Shown in pieces: positions 63,925 through 64,000 of a stretch of DNA of 64,000 nt. The DNA is from CBDBND01 sp965262665. Lineage in GTDB: Bacteria; Pseudomonadota; Alphaproteobacteria; Rhodospirillales; Rhodospirillaceae. The stretch is taken from NCBI GenBank assembly GCA_965262665.1, contig OZ253551.1:186001-250000 (forward strand), read 5' to 3'. Each line of letters begins with the position of its first letter. The stretch's first letter is position 1. The notes under the pieces are model-generated. The model made no database searches, had not been told where the DNA came from, and saw only the letters and a list, made by a program, of their open reading frames with translations. The position numbers were made by a program, and so were the translations under genes.

Positions 63925-64000
63925 GGTGTGCCTCTGTCCAACAGGCTCAGGTAGCTGGCCGCTGCCGTGGTTGCCACCCGAGCGCGCGGCAGATAGGGAT
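63921..64000 (-). CDS. istA: istA, extreme C-terminus (IS21 transposase), runs off the right edge
   Basis: The last 25 codons end ARVATTAAASYLSLLDRGTP and stop at 63921-63923, in the right place before istB. It may belong to the same IS21 type whose left ends occur at 0.6, 14.1 and 29.7 kb, but no shared sequence is available to prove it. Confidence 0.7.
   Translation of the reverse strand, partial: PYLPRARVATTAAASYLSLLDRGTP

Noticed and set aside
1..64000. Prophage, plasmid or integrative element as the source of the whole window
   Set aside because: No integrase of a phage or ICE, no replication or conjugation gene and no att-type repeat was seen; the background genes (dusA, waaA, nadA/nadC, flagellar genes) are chromosomal.
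1..64000. tRNA or rRNA genes
   Set aside because: No stretch with a T-loop GGTTCGAATCC-type box in a cloverleaf context or rRNA consensus was recognised by eye; a covariance search would be needed to be certain.

Overview
The window reads as a chromosome segment of an alphaproteobacterium, probably Rhodospirillales-like. The evidence is a flagellar set typical of that group (FliX, MotE, a DUF6468 protein, a DksA with a single zinc-site cysteine), an alphaproteobacterial nadA/nadC/nrtR locus, and TonB receptors of the 'LEEIVVTARKRQESL' type. The most striking general feature is decay. I count at least 20 complete or partial insertion sequences from the IS21, IS256, IS481, IS5, IS630, IS3, IS30, ISAs1 and IS6 families, and many host genes are cut by an IS, by one- or two-base frameshifts, or by in-frame stops. 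This is the pattern expected of a lineage that recently became host-restricted or passed through a bottleneck. Chimeric assembly remains an alternative explanation for a few junctions.

Layout. 1-3.7 kb: the tail of a ydbH-like gene, dusA, and IS remnants. 3.8-9.1 kb: flagellar and regulatory genes (cheY-like, motE, DUF6468, truncated fliM, dksA, fliX, truncated flgI), with a broken VOC-fold gene and a peptide-transporter fragment joined in. 9.1-22.4 kb: a surface-glycosylation region with a glycosyltransferase missing its N-terminus, two SPINDLY/OGT-type proteins, a TPR-GT9 protein, a GT4 gene, waaA (Kdo transferase) and a TPR gene. Five of these are broken, three of them by IS insertions; two IS insertions can be removed on paper to restore the frame exactly. 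22.4-26.3 kb: stacked IS fragments and a flgE gene split into two oppositely oriented halves. 26.3-29.4 kb: nadC, nadA and the NAD regulator nrtR. 29.6-31.5 kb: the first 20 codons of fliF, followed by IS21 and IS6.

31.6-39.2 kb: two TonB-dependent receptors embedded in IS6 material. 39.2-53.8 kb: a large catabolic cluster read from a divergent centre near 46.9 kb. Leftward it has tandem-RidA, a 3-hydroxyisobutyrate-dehydrogenase-type enzyme, a CocE-type hydrolase, an Asp/Glu-racemase-type protein and a second dehydrogenase. Rightward it has a luciferase-like flavin monooxygenase, an alpha/beta hydrolase, an amidase, a BKACE enzyme, a ureidoglycolate-lyase-like protein and a GST. RraA and SMP-30 genes flank it. 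The combination resembles, but is not, the Rut pyrimidine ring-opening pathway, and suggests uptake and breakdown of a nitrogen-containing ring or amide. 53.9-56.0 kb: IS3 elements. 56.5-62.4 kb: a tightly coupled operon of exported proteins of unknown role (an unknown secreted protein, DUF1592/1588/1585, DUF1552, a three-repeat PF03640 protein, CHRD). 62.4-64 kb: ISAs1 inserted in an IS21 istA-istB pair.

The two best candidates for undescribed biology are the divergent catabolic cluster (39-54 kb) and the secreted DUF1592-DUF1552-PF03640-CHRD operon (56.5-62.4 kb). Flagellar loss is supported independently by broken fliF, fliM, flgI and flgE. No rRNA, tRNA or CRISPR array was recognised.
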